NCBI RefSeq assembly: GCF_003143855.1
Contig: NZ_QFRK01000001.1
Coordinates: 447,614-511,613, forward strand
Reading direction: 5' to 3'
Source of the DNA: Streptomyces sp. NWU339
Lineage (GTDB): Bacteria > Actinomycetota > Actinomycetes > Streptomycetales > Streptomycetaceae
DNA length: 64,000 nt
Below the pieces are notes generated by a model. The model did no database searches, was not told the origin of the DNA, and saw only the letters and a program-made list of their open reading frames with translations. The position numbers and the translations under genes are program-made. This document shows positions 1-8,382 of the stretch, piece after piece (within the stretch, counting starts at the first letter, position 1; each line of letters opens with the position of its first letter).

Positions 1-180
1 TGGCGGGCGGTCGAGTACCCCGACGATGCTCCACGCCGTGTGCAGAGAGAGGCGGTGGCGAGTGGTCGGCGACGGCGTGTGAAAGTCCCCGGTGAGCTGG
101 GCGAACTGATCGACGCGATGCTCAGCACTGCCCCGGAGGACCGCCCCACCATCTACGAAGTGGGTAAGGCCCTGAGCTGA
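1..180 (+). CDS. Ser/Thr protein kinase, C-terminal fragment
   Basis: Frame 1 is open from the window edge to a TGA at 178-180 (59 codons, 5' end missing). The last 25 residues, LIDAMLSTAPEDRPTIYEVG followed by KALS, match the end of eukaryote-like protein kinase domains (subdomain XI): a hydrophobic helix with 'ML', then an acidic pair and the invariant Arg of 'RPT', then a closing helix. The piece before it (GRRRRVKVPGEL) is basic. The protein stops directly after the kinase fold, so a C-terminal sensor domain is unlikely. The call rests on one short motif block. Whether the gene belongs to the chromosome or to the integrative element to its right cannot be told. Confidence 0.6.
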   Translation, partial: WRAVEYPDDAPRRVQREAVASGRRRRVKVPGELGELIDAMLSTAPEDRPTIYEVGKALS

Positions 181-237
181 TCCCGAACCCACGGCTCGTC
201 CTCCGCGCCTCATGCGACGGAGGCCAACAACAAGAGG

Positions 238-280
238 CCGGACCACCCCTCAGCCTGGACAGCAATCCGGGGTGGTCCGG
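238..280 (+). terminator. Stem-loop downstream of the kinase
   Basis: A perfect 12-bp inverted repeat (238-249 with 269-280, ccggaccacccc/ggggtggtccgg) with a 19-nt loop starts 58 bp after the kinase stop. There is no T-tract, as is usual for Streptomyces terminators. Confidence 0.6.
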
Positions 281-301
281 TCGCGGAATCCCTGATCAGG
301 A

Positions 302-324
302 CCCCGGTGCCGATGGTACCGGGG
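302..324. terminator. Second stem-loop downstream of the kinase
   Basis: 302-311 pairs with 315-324 (ten pairs, one G-T) around a 3-nt loop. It is tandem with the hairpin at 238-280 and probably adds to termination. Confidence 0.4.
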
Positions 325-998
325 CAGTCGGCGTGCTCGGATACGGGTGCGACTGCAACTCCGGTCCCCTGTTGCTGAGTTAGAGAGGATCACTGTTGCG
401 GTCCGGCGACCTGAATCCCAGTTCTGACCTGAGCCACCGAAAGTCAGCCACGATGGCGGGCGTGCCGACCGAGCACCCGTCACGTGTGTTTCCAGCAACC
501 CCCCGCCGACCTCAGCCACGCTTCTTCGATTCGTCACGGCCCTCGCCTCCATCCCGGCCTGGGCGTTGTCGACGTAGATGCCTTACGCATGGGCGTGCCT
601 GCGGCTTTGCGCTCTGTCGGCTGCGGAGCGTGGGCCGGTGGGGTGGAGGGGACCCGCTTGATCGGTGTCGGCCTGGTCCTGGTGCTCGGACTGGTCGGGC
701 TGCTTCCTGGTCTGGCTGTCCGCCTTGCTGGTGCTGCGCGCTGAGCGGGTGGGGGCCGGCGCAGCGGTGGCGGAGACAAGGAGCGGCGGCGGCCCTTGGC
801 CGCCAGCGCGCGCGGACCGCCGTAGGCGGGCCGCCTTGATCCAGTAAAGAAACTCTGAACAGCTCCGGCGCGCTGGGCCTTGGTGCGTCATGCGGCCATG
901 CGCTGTCCGCGCCTTCCCCATCGGCTCCGCCGCTTCGGCACCGCTTCGGACACTTATAGATGCATTGCCTCCTATTAGTTCCGGCGGTCGGCGGAATC

Positions 999-1039
999 TA
1001 TCCACAGGTTGGCCGGTCCAGGGTTGGACCTGTGGATAA
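999..1039. repeat. Inverted repeat carrying opposed DnaA-box-like sequences
   Basis: 999-1009 (tatccacaggt) is the exact reverse complement of 1028-1038, and an inner pair ggtcca/tggacc (1015-1020 with 1025-1030) nests inside. Position 1031-1039 is a perfect TTATCCACA on the minus strand, and 998-1006 (ctatccaca) is an 8/9 match on the plus strand. It could be a DnaA-binding site or a structured control element. Confidence 0.5.
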
Positions 1040-1407
1040 GCCGACGCCTTCGTTGTGCGCCCGCGATCGTGGTCGCCCCTTCGCGGTCGGCGGTGTGGTC
1101 GGCGGCGAGTGGTGGGCCAGCACGGAATCCCTGACAAGCAGTGATAGGGGTCACATGAAGAAGGTGGCGGGGAGCGTCACACCAGGGCGGGATTTTCCAC
1201 CCGTAGCAAATGAAGGCGGGGATCGCCGACCACTGCGGAGGTGTCCGCTTTCGGTGATCTGCTGTCGCACACGCCGATGTCCGGCATGACTGAGCCCAAG
1301 AGAGGCGGAGCAGTGAGCGGGATCACATCGACTTGGTGTCACGCGAGACCCGAGAAACCAACCTCTATGGGCGCCCTCCGAGACGGGGCGGCTGAACATA
1401 GCCGACG

Positions 1408-1435
1408 ATCGCCGGTTACCCAAACCGGCGATTTT
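1408..1435 (+). terminator. Intrinsic terminator with T-run, no obvious gene upstream
   Basis: Stem 1408-1417 (atcgccggtt) pairs perfectly with 1423-1432 around a 5-nt loop, and TTTT overlaps the end (1432-1435). This is the most classical rho-independent terminator in the left part of the window. No recognised plus-strand gene lies upstream. Confidence 0.5.
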
Positions 1436-1743
1436 CCAGACTATTGAGGCACTGCCCGGATGACAAGAAAGGACGACTGGCGGTGAGCGCGCAGCGATAC
1501 GGGCCCGCCCGGCGGGACGCGAATGAAGGTTGTTGCCCGTCCGACGGGAGCCCGGAGCTGTGTGCCGCGCACCTGTCCGGTTCGGCCGATAGACCTGACT
1601 CAACAGCCGCGATGACGGCTTGCCGAGTGGTTCAGGCAAGCCCTGATCCGGCGGTGGTTGACCGCTGGGCAAGCCTTCGGACAAGCCCTCAGCGGTTGGC
1701 TGCACTCGATACGCGACAACGGCACAACAACGAACGGGTGGAC

Positions 1744-1869
1744 ATGACCAAGCACGAGGCGGCGCTTATCGCGGCGAAGCTCAAGAAGGTCGAGGAAAAG
1801 GTGGCGCTGCTGGAGGACCTGGCGCGTCGCGTCCTCGAAAAGGAGGCCGCTACTTCTTCGCCTCGCTGA
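1744..1869 (+). CDS. Possible 41-residue coiled-coil peptide
   Basis: An ATG at 1744 opens a 41-codon frame encoding a highly charged helix (MTKHEAALIAAKLKKVEEKV, then ALLEDLARRVLEKEA) with heptad-like spacing of hydrophobic residues. A weak GGGTGG lies 7 nt upstream. Its last 20 bp overlap the end of the convergent GntR gene, whose product also ends in a coiled-coil-like helix. Most of the frame lies outside that gene, so it is not just a shadow. Function is unknown; it could equally be chance coding in a GC-rich region. Confidence 0.35.
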   Translation: MTKHEAALIAAKLKKVEEKVALLEDLARRVLEKEAATSSPR

Positions 1870-2254
1870 TGCCTAGCCGCTCCATAAGGACGTCGATCAC
1901 GTTGTCCAGTCGAGTGCTTAGGGCATCGATTCGTTCGGATAGTTCGAGGTATTCCGGCGTGGGCATGTGCCCGCTGCCTGCCGTCGCGGGAGTGCCGGCC
2001 TTCGGGTCGGCCCCTGCGGGGAGGGGGTCCGCGACGAAGTTGCCCCGACCCGGCATGGTGTGGATCAGCCCTTCGTCGCGCAACATGCGCAGGGCGGAAC
2101 GCGCGGTCATGTTCGCGATCTCGTAGGTCGCCTCCAGGTCGCGGGACGAAGGGACCCGCTCCCCCGGCTTGAGGCGCCCGGAGCGGATTTGCCGTCGTAG
2201 TTCCTCGGCCACCAAGCGGTACGGCGGAGTGTCGGAATCCTTGGGCAGCTTCAT
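1850..2254 (-). CDS. GntR-family transcriptional regulator (KorSA-like) of the integrative element
   Basis: 134 residues. The N-terminal 75 form a GntR winged helix (YRLVAEELRRQIRSGRLKPG, then a PSSRDL turn, TARSALRMLRDEGLI recognition helix and GRGNFV wing). There is no FadR, HutC or MocR effector domain. The C-terminal third is a Pro/Ala linker plus an amphipathic helix (LSERIDALSTRLDNVIDVLM) that probably mediates oligomerisation. Small GntR proteins of this architecture (KorSA of pSAM2) repress transfer and replication genes of integrative elements. It is divergent from the element operon starting at 2440, and the 185-bp gap holds inverted repeats fitting an operator. The role is inferred from family and position. 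Confidence 0.85.
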   Translation of the reverse strand: MKLPKDSDTPPYRLVAEELRRQIRSGRLKPGERVPSSRDLEATYEIANMTARSALRMLRDEGLIHTMPGRGNFVADPLPAGADPKAGTPATAGSGHMPTPEYLELSERIDALSTRLDNVIDVLMERLGISEAKK

Positions 2255-2316
2255 AGCCCGAGGGTAGCGGGCCTGGCTCGCTTACCGCAGTAAGACCTTG
2301 ATGCACCCCTGCTTCT

Positions 2317-2388
2317 GTACGACTCCCGTACGAAGTAGGTGCGATGTGCGCTAGGCGCTTGACGCACCTATCGGAGATAGTGCACAGT
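2317..2388 (+). promoter_or_regulatory. Likely regulated promoter of the element operon
   Basis: Contains gtacg-5-cgtac (2317-2331) and a longer-spaced pair aggtgcg (2337-2343)/cgcacct (2363-2369). TTGACG at 2359-2364 with CACAGT 18 bp downstream is a plausible -35/-10 pair for the gene starting at 2440. The overlap of the inverted repeat with the -35 suggests repression by the divergent GntR protein. Inferred only. Confidence 0.4.
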
Positions 2389-2439
2389 TGATCTCGCTTC
2401 GCCGCCCGGCGGAGCACCTGCCGAAAGGACGTAACACCC

Positions 2440-2796
2440 ATGGCTCGTATCCGTGTTGGCCTGCACTCCACCGCGTCGTTCATGGTCGGCACCCTGCCGG
2501 TGCCGAAGTACGCGGACGCTGAGAAGACCCAGTTCGCCACCGACCGCGAGACCGGCGCGAAGCTCTACACGATCACCCTCTTCTTCATGGAGGAGGGCCG
2601 CGCCGAGGCGATGAAGATCACCGTTCCGGAAACCGGTCTCCCCAACGGGCTGAAGCCGGGCATGCCGGTGATGCCGGTGGAGTTGTTCGCCACCCCGTGG
2701 GCCCGGATCTTCAACGGTCAGCTCTCGGACGGCATCGCCTACCGCGCTGACCGCCTGGACCTGGCCCTCCCTGCCCCTGCCGCTGACGCGGCGTGA
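2440..2796 (+). CDS. Conserved AICE protein of unknown function, first gene of the transfer operon
   Basis: 118 residues, ATG preceded by GAAAGGA. It is predicted soluble and mainly beta-strand: 'MARIRVGLHSTAS', 'KLYTITLFFMEEG', 'MKITVPETGL', 'VMPVELFATPW'. The pattern could fit an OB-like fold, but no signature motif is present. Proteins of this size precede the FtsK-like transfer gene in many Streptomyces integrative elements. The stop overlaps the start of the next gene as GTGA, so the two are translationally coupled. Function is unknown. Confidence 0.8.
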   Translation: MARIRVGLHSTASFMVGTLPVPKYADAEKTQFATDRETGAKLYTITLFFMEEGRAEAMKITVPETGLPNGLKPGMPVMPVELFATPWARIFNGQLSDGIAYRADRLDLALPAPAADAA

Positions 2797-2990
2797 CCGG
2801 CACCGTCGACGCCTCCCGCACCTGCCGCGACGACATGCTTCGGCGCGTCGCGGCGGTGTGGGAGCGCGAGAGCTACCCGCCCGGTGAAGCCCTCGCTCGC
2901 GCGGAGATCTGCCTCATCATCACCGGGCCTCCTGTCCCCTGGGCCGATCGCGTGGCCGCACTCCGTAAGCAAAGGAAGGAAGCGAAGTGA
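2793..2990 (+). CDS. Small AICE protein of unknown function
   Basis: 65 residues starting at a GTG that overlaps the previous stop and ending in a GTGA overlap with the transfer ATPase gene. It is mostly helical with no recognised domain (VAAVWERESYPPGEALARAE, then PWADRVAALRKQRKEAK). Tight coupling on both sides supports a real gene acting in the same process as its neighbours, which are transfer genes. Confidence 0.7.
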   Translation: MTGTVDASRTCRDDMLRRVAAVWERESYPPGEALARAEICLIITGPPVPWADRVAALRKQRKEAK

Positions 2991-4405
2991 CCCTGCACGA
3001 CATGAGCGAGGTGATGGGCTACGCCCCGGTTCTGGTAGGGGTGGGATTGGCAGGTCTCGTCGCATGGGCTTCCGTGTGGGTGGTCCGCTACCTGCTGGCC
3101 GACACAATGATGCGGGCCAGCATCCGGCAGGCCATACGGGTGCGCCGGATCTGGAAGCGGTTCGCTCCCATGGCGGGGCTGTCCGTGACGGACAAGACCC
3201 CGACCGCGATGGCGTCACTGTCCAACACGGACGGCAAGCCGCCCAAGCCCCGGGTGTTGACACCGACCCTGCAGGTGAGGCCCGACCCGTTCGGCGTGGT
3301 CGTGAGGGCCGGTTGCCTGCCGAAGGTGGGGCTGGAGGAGTTCCAGAAGGCTGCGCCCTACTTGGCGGACGCCTGGCGGTGCACGCGGGTGTCCGTCTCC
3401 CAGGACAAGCCAGGCCACGTCCTCATCCGCGGGGTGCGGGTGGACCCGTTGATCACCAAGACCTCCCACACGCCCACCGGGAAGGTGCCGGAGGAGCTGG
3501 CGACGTGGAACCTGGGGGTGGACGAGTACGCCCAGGCGGTGAGTGTCGACCTGGCGGAAGTGCCGGGCGTCACCGTGGCCGGCCTGCCCGGCTTCGGGAA
3601 GACCTCGCTGATCAACCGGTTCATCTGCGACTGCGCACCCTCCCCGGCGGTTCAGATCGCGGTGGCGGACGGCAAGGTGATGGCTGCCCACGAAGGCGAC
3701 TACGCCGACCTCATGGGCCGCCTGTTCGCCTTCGTCGGAAGCGATCTGAAGGAAGCCAACGCCCTTTTCTGGAAGCTCGTGCGGCTGCGCCGCGCCCGGT
3801 CCACCGCGATCAAGACCGTGCTCGGCCGCAAGGACATGTGGCACGGTGGCCCGTCTGTCGCCTGGCCGTGGGTGGTGCTGATCATTGATGAGGCGCACAC
3901 CTACTTCCGCGACCACAAGGGCTCCGACAAGGAGACCAAGCAGCTCGCCGCACTGGCCGCGCAGAACGCCCGGCTGGTGGAGGAGCTGGTGAAGATGGGC
4001 CGCTCGGTGGGCATCCTCGTCATCCTCGCCACGCAGAAGAGCACGGGCGACGCAATCCCGACCTTCATCCGCGATGTGTGCCCAGTCGGCCTGTCCTTCG
4101 CGCAGAAGACCACTGACGCGGCCGTGGCCGCCCTCGGCGACGACATCCGCGACTGGCCCGATGCCAGCCCGACCCTGCTGCAGGAGCCGGCCTACGTCGG
4201 CGTGGCGGTCATGAAGACCAACGGGCGGAAGGGCTTCACCCGCCTGCGCACCCCGTACGTCGGTGAGGACGACTCCGCCCACGTCGCCGCCCGGACGGCC
4301 CACCTCACCGCCGACCCGGCCGACCTGCTCGCCGCCCAGTTCCCCGGCATCGACCTCACCAAGGACGACCCGGACGACGACTCCGTACCGCCGCTGGCGG
4401 CCTGA
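2987..4405 (+). CDS. traSA: FtsK/SpoIIIE-type conjugal DNA translocase (TraSA-like)
   Basis: 472 residues. An N-terminal membrane segment at about residues 10-38 is followed by a RecA-like motor with Walker A GLPGFGKTS near 199-207 and Walker B VVLIIDEAH near 296. Actinomycete elements transfer double-stranded DNA with a single hexameric FtsK-like protein of this kind instead of a relaxase and type IV secretion system. The protein is anchored in the membrane of the donor mycelium. It is coupled to the gene before it (GTGA) and followed by the spread gene. The closest known model is TraSA of pSAM2; the symbol is by similarity of size, motif and context. Confidence 0.88.
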   Translation: MTLHDMSEVMGYAPVLVGVGLAGLVAWASVWVVRYLLADTMMRASIRQAIRVRRIWKRFAPMAGLSVTDKTPTAMASLSNTDGKPPKPRVLTPTLQVRPDPFGVVVRAGCLPKVGLEEFQKAAPYLADAWRCTRVSVSQDKPGHVLIRGVRVDPLITKTSHTPTGKVPEELATWNLGVDEYAQAVSVDLAEVPGVTVAGLPGFGKTSLINRFICDCAPSPAVQIAVADGKVMAAHEGDYADLMGRLFAFVGSDLKEANALFWKLVRLRRARSTAIKTVLGRKDMWHGGPSVAWPWVVLIIDEAHTYFRDHKGSDKETKQLAALAAQNARLVEELVKMGRSVGILVILATQKSTGDAIPTFIRDVCPVGLSFAQKTTDAAVAALGDDIRDWPDASPTLLQEPAYVGVAVMKTNGRKGFTRLRTPYVGEDDSAHVAARTAHLTADPADLLAAQFPGIDLTKDDPDDDSVPPLAA

Positions 4406-4451
4406 CCACAACGCCCGTTACAGGCTGACCTTTGAAAGGAGGTGAACCCCT

Positions 4452-5153
4452 GTGTCTGAGGACCGGATCACCCAGCGCACCGTGACCGTGGTCATGGTCA
4501 TCATCGCCCTCCTGGCGTTCGTCTTCTCCTTTGGCAACGTCTGGGCCCTGGCGCTGCGCCTGGGCGTCCCCGCCCCCATCGCACCCCTGATCGCCCCCAT
4601 GGTCGACCTGTCGGTGGTCGGGCTCCTGGTCGCCCTGCGCTATCTGTCCCTGCGCGGTGTCCCGCCCGAGCAGATGAAGGCGGCCACCCGGCTGATGCAC
4701 TTCTCCGGATTGCTGACCCTGGCCCTCAACGTCGCCGAACCCATCGTCGCCGGGCACTATGGCCGCGCTGCCGTCGACGCCGTTGCCCCCTTGCTCCTCC
4801 TGGGCTGGGGAGCTGTCGGCCCACAGCTCCTGCGCTCCTTTCACACAGTCGCCGTCAATGCGGCCGACCTGGCCTCCGCTGTCGATCCGGAACCAGCCCG
4901 AACGCCCGACCTGGCCCCGGCCGAGCCGGAACCCTCCCCGACGCCGGCACCGCCCGTCATGCCGGAACCGGCCCCGGCCACTCCGGCCCCGGCCGCCCCT
5001 GCCATCAAGGTTCCTGAGTCGCTGCTCACCGAAGCACGCTCCATCGCCGCGGCCCACCACTCCGAACACGGCAACCCCATCACGGCGGCTCAGCTCAAGA
5101 TGCGGCTCGGCATCGGCCTGCCCATGGCCACCGCCCTCCACGCCGCCCTGTAG
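4452..5153 (+). CDS. SpdB-like intramycelial spread protein (DUF2637)
   Basis: 233 residues starting at GTG 4452, 5 nt after a near-perfect anti-SD match (AAAGGAGGTGA, 4436-4446). Four hydrophobic segments fill residues 10-125 (for example VVMVIIALLAFVFSFGNVWA and LLTLALNVAEPIVAG), followed by a Pro/Glu-rich linker and a C-terminal soluble helix-turn-helix-like piece (ITAAQLKMRLGIGLPMATAL). This matches membrane Spd proteins with a DUF2637 domain, which help a transferred element spread between compartments of the recipient mycelium. It sits between the translocase and rep genes, as in pSAM2-type elements. Confidence 0.8.
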   Translation: MSEDRITQRTVTVVMVIIALLAFVFSFGNVWALALRLGVPAPIAPLIAPMVDLSVVGLLVALRYLSLRGVPPEQMKAATRLMHFSGLLTLALNVAEPIVAGHYGRAAVDAVAPLLLLGWGAVGPQLLRSFHTVAVNAADLASAVDPEPARTPDLAPAEPEPSPTPAPPVMPEPAPATPAPAAPAIKVPESLLTEARSIAAAHHSEHGNPITAAQLKMRLGIGLPMATALHAAL

Positions 5154-5310
5154 CGCCGCCCCATCTGCCGGCCATCCCGGCATTTCCCGCCCTCGCCCGC
5201 CTCTGGGCCCGATCCGTCATGCCTGCGGGCAGCAGCCCGGACGCCTTCGCCAGCAACCGGCTGCTGCCCGCGGGTCCCACCCTCGCGCCAGAAAGGAGAC
5301 CTCACCACTC

Positions 5311-6795
5311 ATGCGCCGCCCCCTCGACCTACACCACGTGATCAGCCCCGGCCTGCGGGACCTGATCGAGCTGGCCAACACCCACGACTTCGACCGCGTA
5401 CAGCAGCAGGTCCGCGACCTGCGCGGCTGCACCAGCCCCGTCAACCTCCACGGCTGGACCGTCACCACCGACCAGACCACCAAGGAAGTAGTCCGCTCCT
5501 ACCGTTCCGAGGACGAACCCTCCGGACGCCTGCTGACCACCTGTGGCAACCGCCGCGCCTCCCGCTGCCCCGCCTGCTCCCGCGTCTACGCCGCCGACAC
5601 CTACCACCTGATCAAGGCCGGACTGTCCGGCGGCAAGAACGTCGCCGAAACCGTCCGCGACCACCCCCGCGCCTTCGTCACCCTCACCGCCCCCTCCTTC
5701 GGCCCCGTTCACAACCGCCCCACCACCAACGCGGGCAAGCCCCGCCCCTGCGCCTGCGGCGACACCCACACCGAAGACGCCCCGGAACTCGGCACTCCGC
5801 TGAACCCGGCAACGTACGACTACACCGGTGCCGTGCTCTGGAATGCCCACGCCGGACAGCTCTGGGCACGCTTCACCACCTACCTGCGCCGCGCCCTGGC
5901 CGAACACCTCGGCATGACACAGAAGGCGCTCAACGCCGCCCTGCGTGTCTCCTTCGCCAAGGTCGCCGAGTACCAGAAGCGCGGCCTGGTCCACTTCCAC
6001 GCCGTGATCCGCTTCGACGGACCCGGCGGCCACACCACCCCACCCCCGCCCTGGGCCACCTTCGACGCCCTGAGCGCTTCTGTGGGCCTGGCCGTCGAGC
6101 GTGCCCGGCTCACCGTCGAGTCCGACGCCATCGGCGAACGCGTCATCTCCTGGGGCCGCCGCTACAAGGTTGACCCGATCACCGCCCTGGGTGACGGCGA
6201 ACTCACCGACGCCAGGGTTGCCGAGTACACAGACGCCAAGGTCGCCGGATACGTCGCCAAGTACGCCACCAAGAACGCCGAGGGCGCCGGCACCGTGGAC
6301 CGCACCCTGATATGTCGCCCCTGCGGCGGACGCGGCTACGTACGCGGTCCCGACCGCTTCCACGACCGGTGCACCGACTGCGACGGCACCGGCCAGGCCG
6401 AACCCATCAAGGCCCTGCCCGTCCAGCAGCACGTACGGCAGATGATCCGCACCGCCTGGGCCCTCGGTCACCTGCCGGAGTTCGCCGACCTCAAGCTCTG
6501 GAAGTGGGCCCACATGCTCGGCTTCCGCGGCCACTTCTCCAGTAAATCCCGCGCCTACTCCACCACCCTCGGCGCACTCCGTGACGTACGCCGCGCCTGG
6601 CGCCTCGCCCAGGCCGAAGCCGCACGTGTCCGCGCCGGTCGTTCCACCACCGACGAGATCACCCTCGTCACCTCCTCCTCGTGGACCTATCTCGCCAGCG
6701 GCTACCGCCCCGGCGAAGAACTCCTCGCCGCCCAGGTCCGCCACGACATCGCCCACACCCAGCGCCTCAAGCAGGAAGGAGTGGTGCCCGTATGA
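5311..6795 (+). CDS. repSA: Rolling-circle replication initiator (RepSA-like)
   Basis: 494 residues, ATG 5311 with GAAAGGAG 13-20 nt upstream. Near residues 77-95 it has the Cys-rich stretch conserved in these proteins (CGNRRASRCPACSRVYAADT). An HUH-type metal motif VHFHAVIRF lies near 227, a Tyr-containing AGYVAKYATK motif near 312, and two CxxCxGxG zinc knuckles near 335 and 355. HUH nickases start rolling-circle replication by a Tyr-DNA bond at a double-stranded origin, which in this family lies close to or within rep. The stop overlaps the xis start (ATGA), so rep, xis and int form one translational block, as in pSAM2. Confidence 0.88.
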   Translation: MRRPLDLHHVISPGLRDLIELANTHDFDRVQQQVRDLRGCTSPVNLHGWTVTTDQTTKEVVRSYRSEDEPSGRLLTTCGNRRASRCPACSRVYAADTYHLIKAGLSGGKNVAETVRDHPRAFVTLTAPSFGPVHNRPTTNAGKPRPCACGDTHTEDAPELGTPLNPATYDYTGAVLWNAHAGQLWARFTTYLRRALAEHLGMTQKALNAALRVSFAKVAEYQKRGLVHFHAVIRFDGPGGHTTPPPPWATFDALSASVGLAVERARLTVESDAIGERVISWGRRYKVDPITALGDGELTDARVAEYTDAKVAGYVAKYATKNAEGAGTVDRTLICRPCGGRGYVRGPDRFHDRCTDCDGTGQAEPIKALPVQQHVRQMIRTAWALGHLPEFADLKLWKWAHMLGFRGHFSSKSRAYSTTLGALRDVRRAWRLAQAEAARVRAGRSTTDEITLVTSSSWTYLASGYRPGEELLAAQVRHDIAHTQRLKQEGVVPV

Positions 6796-6974
6796 AGACG
6801 GCCGTACTCACCGTGGACCAGGTCGCCGAGCACCTCGGCATCAGCCGCTGGAAGGTCCACGACCTGATCCGCTCACGCGAACTCGCCTCCTTCAAGATCG
6901 GCCGCTGCCGCCGCATCAGCGAAGCCGCCTTGGACACCTACGTATCCCTCCGCACCGAACAGGAAGCAGCCTGA
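6792..6974 (+). CDS. xis: Excisionase (MerR-like helix-turn-helix)
   Basis: 60 residues, one winged-helix domain of the excisionase/MerR type: LTVDQVAEHLGISRWKVHDL, then 'IRSRELASFKIGRCRRIS' and a closing helix ending in a conserved aromatic. It overlaps rep by ATGA and int by TGATG. Xis proteins of this size bend attachment-site DNA and direct the integrase toward excision. Confidence 0.88.
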   Translation: MKTAVLTVDQVAEHLGISRWKVHDLIRSRELASFKIGRCRRISEAALDTYVSLRTEQEAA

Positions 6975-8257
6975 TGGCCACGCCGAAGAAGAACGCCAAC
7001 AACGAGGGCACCCTCTACCAGCGCAAGGACGGCCGTTGGGAGGGCAGTGCATACGTACTGACGACGGACGGCACGTACAAGCGGCGCAGCGTCTACGGCA
7101 AGACCTGGGACGAGGCGCACGAGAAGTTGACCAAGCTCAAGGCCGACTCCCTCAACGGCCTCCCGATCTCCACCAGCAAGATGACGATCGCCGAGTACCT
7201 GACGTACTGGCTGGTGAACGTCGCCAAGGGCAAGGTCCGCAGAACGACATACGTCAACTACGAATCGCTCGTCCGCAACTACGTCACGTCCGAGTTCGGC
7301 AGGAAGAAGCTGGCCCGGCTCACCGCCCGCGACATCCGGGCCTTCCTGACCAAGACGGCGGCCACCTGCCAGTGCTGCGCACAGGGCAAGGACAAGAAGC
7401 GGCCTGAGCACAAGCGGCGCTGCTGCGCCCTCGGCACGTGCTGCAAGAAGCTTCCCTCTGATCGGACCGTGCGCTTCCTGCTGGTGATCCTGCGAGCCGC
7501 CCTCCAGCACGCCGTACGTGAGGACGAGCTGCCCCGCAACGTGGCCCGGAACGTGGAGCTGAGCATGGGAACGAAGCGCGAGATCGAACCGCTCACGGCC
7601 AAGGAGGGGCGTCAGCTTCTGATGGCGGCCCGGGACAACCGGCTGTGGGCCGTGTACGAACTGGCGGTTCGCATCGGCCTGCGCCGGGGTGAGGTGTTGG
7701 GGCTGCGCTGGTCAGACATGGATCTTCACGAAGGCGTCCTCACCGTCCGGCAGGCCCTCCAGCGGGTCGGCGGCGAGCTACTGATCGTCGCGCCTAAGAC
7801 TCAGCGCTCGGCCCGCCGCGTCGCCCTGCCGGCCGAGTGCGTGACGGCGCTCCGTGCGCAGCGCGCACAGCAGGTGGCCGACCGGAAGGCCGCCGGTGCC
7901 AACTGGAAGGGCACGGGACAGGGCCTCGTCTTCACCACGAAGAACGGAACGCCTATCGAGCCGCGCAACCTGAACCGGTCCTTCGAGACCCTGTGCCTCC
8001 GCGCCGGGGTCCGCAAGGTCCGCTTTCACGATCTGCGCCACACTTGCGCCTCGCTCCTGCACGAACAGGGTGCCGACGCCCGCATGATCATGGAAGTCCT
8101 GGGTCACAGCTCCATCCGCGTGACCATGGACATCTACACCTTCGTGCGACTCGATTCCCAGCGCTCCGCCTTCGACCGGGTCGGGGATGCCCTGAGGAGT
8201 GACGGCAACGGGCCGGACGATGACGACGGCACGGCCGGTGTCCTCGTAGCCGTCTGA
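6974..8257 (+). CDS. int: Tyrosine site-specific integrase of the AICE
   Basis: 427 residues. N-terminal Arm-binding beta-sheet (residues 10-50), SAM-like core-binding domain, then the catalytic domain with the first Arg in RIGLRRGEVLGLRW, H-x-x-R in FHDLRHTC near 352, the GHSSIRVTMDIY box and nucleophilic Tyr near 387. Residues about 132-158 contain eight Cys in CxCC and CC pairs with basic residues between, probably a metal-binding insert in the core-binding domain. The 3' end faces a tRNA-Arg 414 bp away, the usual int-att-tRNA layout for this family. It recombines attP with the tRNA gene's 3' end. Confidence 0.93.
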   Translation: MATPKKNANNEGTLYQRKDGRWEGSAYVLTTDGTYKRRSVYGKTWDEAHEKLTKLKADSLNGLPISTSKMTIAEYLTYWLVNVAKGKVRRTTYVNYESLVRNYVTSEFGRKKLARLTARDIRAFLTKTAATCQCCAQGKDKKRPEHKRRCCALGTCCKKLPSDRTVRFLLVILRAALQHAVREDELPRNVARNVELSMGTKREIEPLTAKEGRQLLMAARDNRLWAVYELAVRIGLRRGEVLGLRWSDMDLHEGVLTVRQALQRVGGELLIVAPKTQRSARRVALPAECVTALRAQRAQQVADRKAAGANWKGTGQGLVFTTKNGTPIEPRNLNRSFETLCLRAGVRKVRFHDLRHTCASLLHEQGADARMIMEVLGHSSIRVTMDIYTFVRLDSQRSAFDRVGDALRSDGNGPDDDDGTAGVLVAV

Positions 8258-8382
8258 TCGGCCCTGCACCCGCCTTCTGGCTTTGTTGTCACCGGTTAGG
8301 TCGAACTGGCGGCGTCGGCCGTTCGGACACGGCGACTCGCTGGGTAGGGCAGAAGAGGGTAGATCGACAGAAAGGTGCCAGC

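Larger units (their letters stand above)
325..1743. other. About 1.4 kb without a supportable gene
   Basis: Several short open frames exist on both strands, but none has a recognisable domain, a good ribosome binding site and Streptomyces-like frame bias together. The stretch contains a nested inverted repeat with two DnaA-box-like sequences (999-1038) and a hairpin followed by a T-run (1408-1435). It may be decayed sequence between the kinase and the integrative element, or a control region or non-coding RNA locus of the element. No tRNA 3' end matching the tRNA-Arg at 8672-8744 was found here. Confidence 0.5.
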
